A stretch of DNA of 14,082 nt from PALSA-505 sp035308365 (GTDB lineage: Bacteria > Actinomycetota > Actinomycetes > Streptosporangiales > Streptosporangiaceae). Position 1 is the first letter of the stretch. Each line of letters opens with the position of its first letter. The notes under the pieces were generated by a model. That model was not told where the DNA came from, made no database searches, and saw only the letters and a list, made by a program, of their open reading frames with translations. A program made the translations under genes and the position numbers. The stretch is from positions 1-14,082 of the forward strand of contig DATGGU010000184.1 of the NCBI GenBank assembly GCA_035308365.1, given 5' to 3'. Of this stretch, positions 14,019 to 14,082 are shown piece after piece.

Positions 14019-14082
14019 GGGCAGTGGTCCGTGGTGGATCCGTGGTGGATCAGCGCTCGCCACGGATGGCCGGGCGGCGCCT

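Noticed and set aside
14029..14050. Direct tandem repeat of CCGTGGTGGAT (two copies)
   Set aside because: Only two 11-base copies with no further units, so it is probably incidental.

Overview
The window looks like chromosomal DNA of a high-GC actinomycete. Third codon positions are strongly G/C, ATG and GTG starts are mixed, genes are coupled by ATGA overlaps, and protein families typical of Streptomyces-like soil actinobacteria are present. Its core, about 618 to 11050, is a compact biosynthetic locus built around one nonribosomal peptide synthetase (NRPS) module. The species cannot be named from the sequence.

Left edge (1-600): the start of an ArsR-family metal-responsive repressor runs off the window on the minus strand, with a palindrome over its own start. 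Behind it is gene debris: a frameshifted C-terminal piece of a cation-efflux-type transporter (minus) and a C-terminal piece of a plant-type O-methyltransferase (plus).

Biosynthetic locus (618-11050): an acyl-AMP ligase of the fatty-acyl-AMP ligase type, carrying an apparent one-base deletion in a G run, converges with and overlaps a double-hotdog acyl-CoA thioesterase. A 250-base divergent promoter region follows, then a four-gene operon. The first gene is a 1522-residue NRPS (TubC-type docking, heterocyclization, adenylation with inserted methyltransferase, carrier protein) whose ten specificity residues read exactly as the cysteine code. Then come a saccharopine-dehydrogenase-like oxidoreductase, a type II thioesterase and a cytochrome P450. 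My inference is that an acyl or aryl acid is activated by the ligase, joined to cysteine and cyclised to a thiazoline. It would then be methylated and perhaps reduced (pyochelin PchF/PchG logic with a different reductase family), released by the thioesterase and oxidised by the P450. The carrier protein for the ligase, the docking partner, a canonical thiazolinyl imine reductase, an MbtH protein, a transporter and a dedicated regulator are all absent from the window, so part of the pathway is either elsewhere or unconventional.

Right side (11050-14082): a DUF3303 protein (minus), a conserved 133-residue Rossmann-like protein that may be translated leaderless (plus), and a secreted cysteine-rich protein (minus) that converges on it across a strong hairpin terminator. 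The window ends in a C-terminal remnant of an MMPL transporter followed by two tandem palindromes. A perfect 15+15 base inverted repeat lies in a gene-free stretch at 11745-11776. Pseudogene remnants on both sides suggest the locus sits in a rearranged accessory region.
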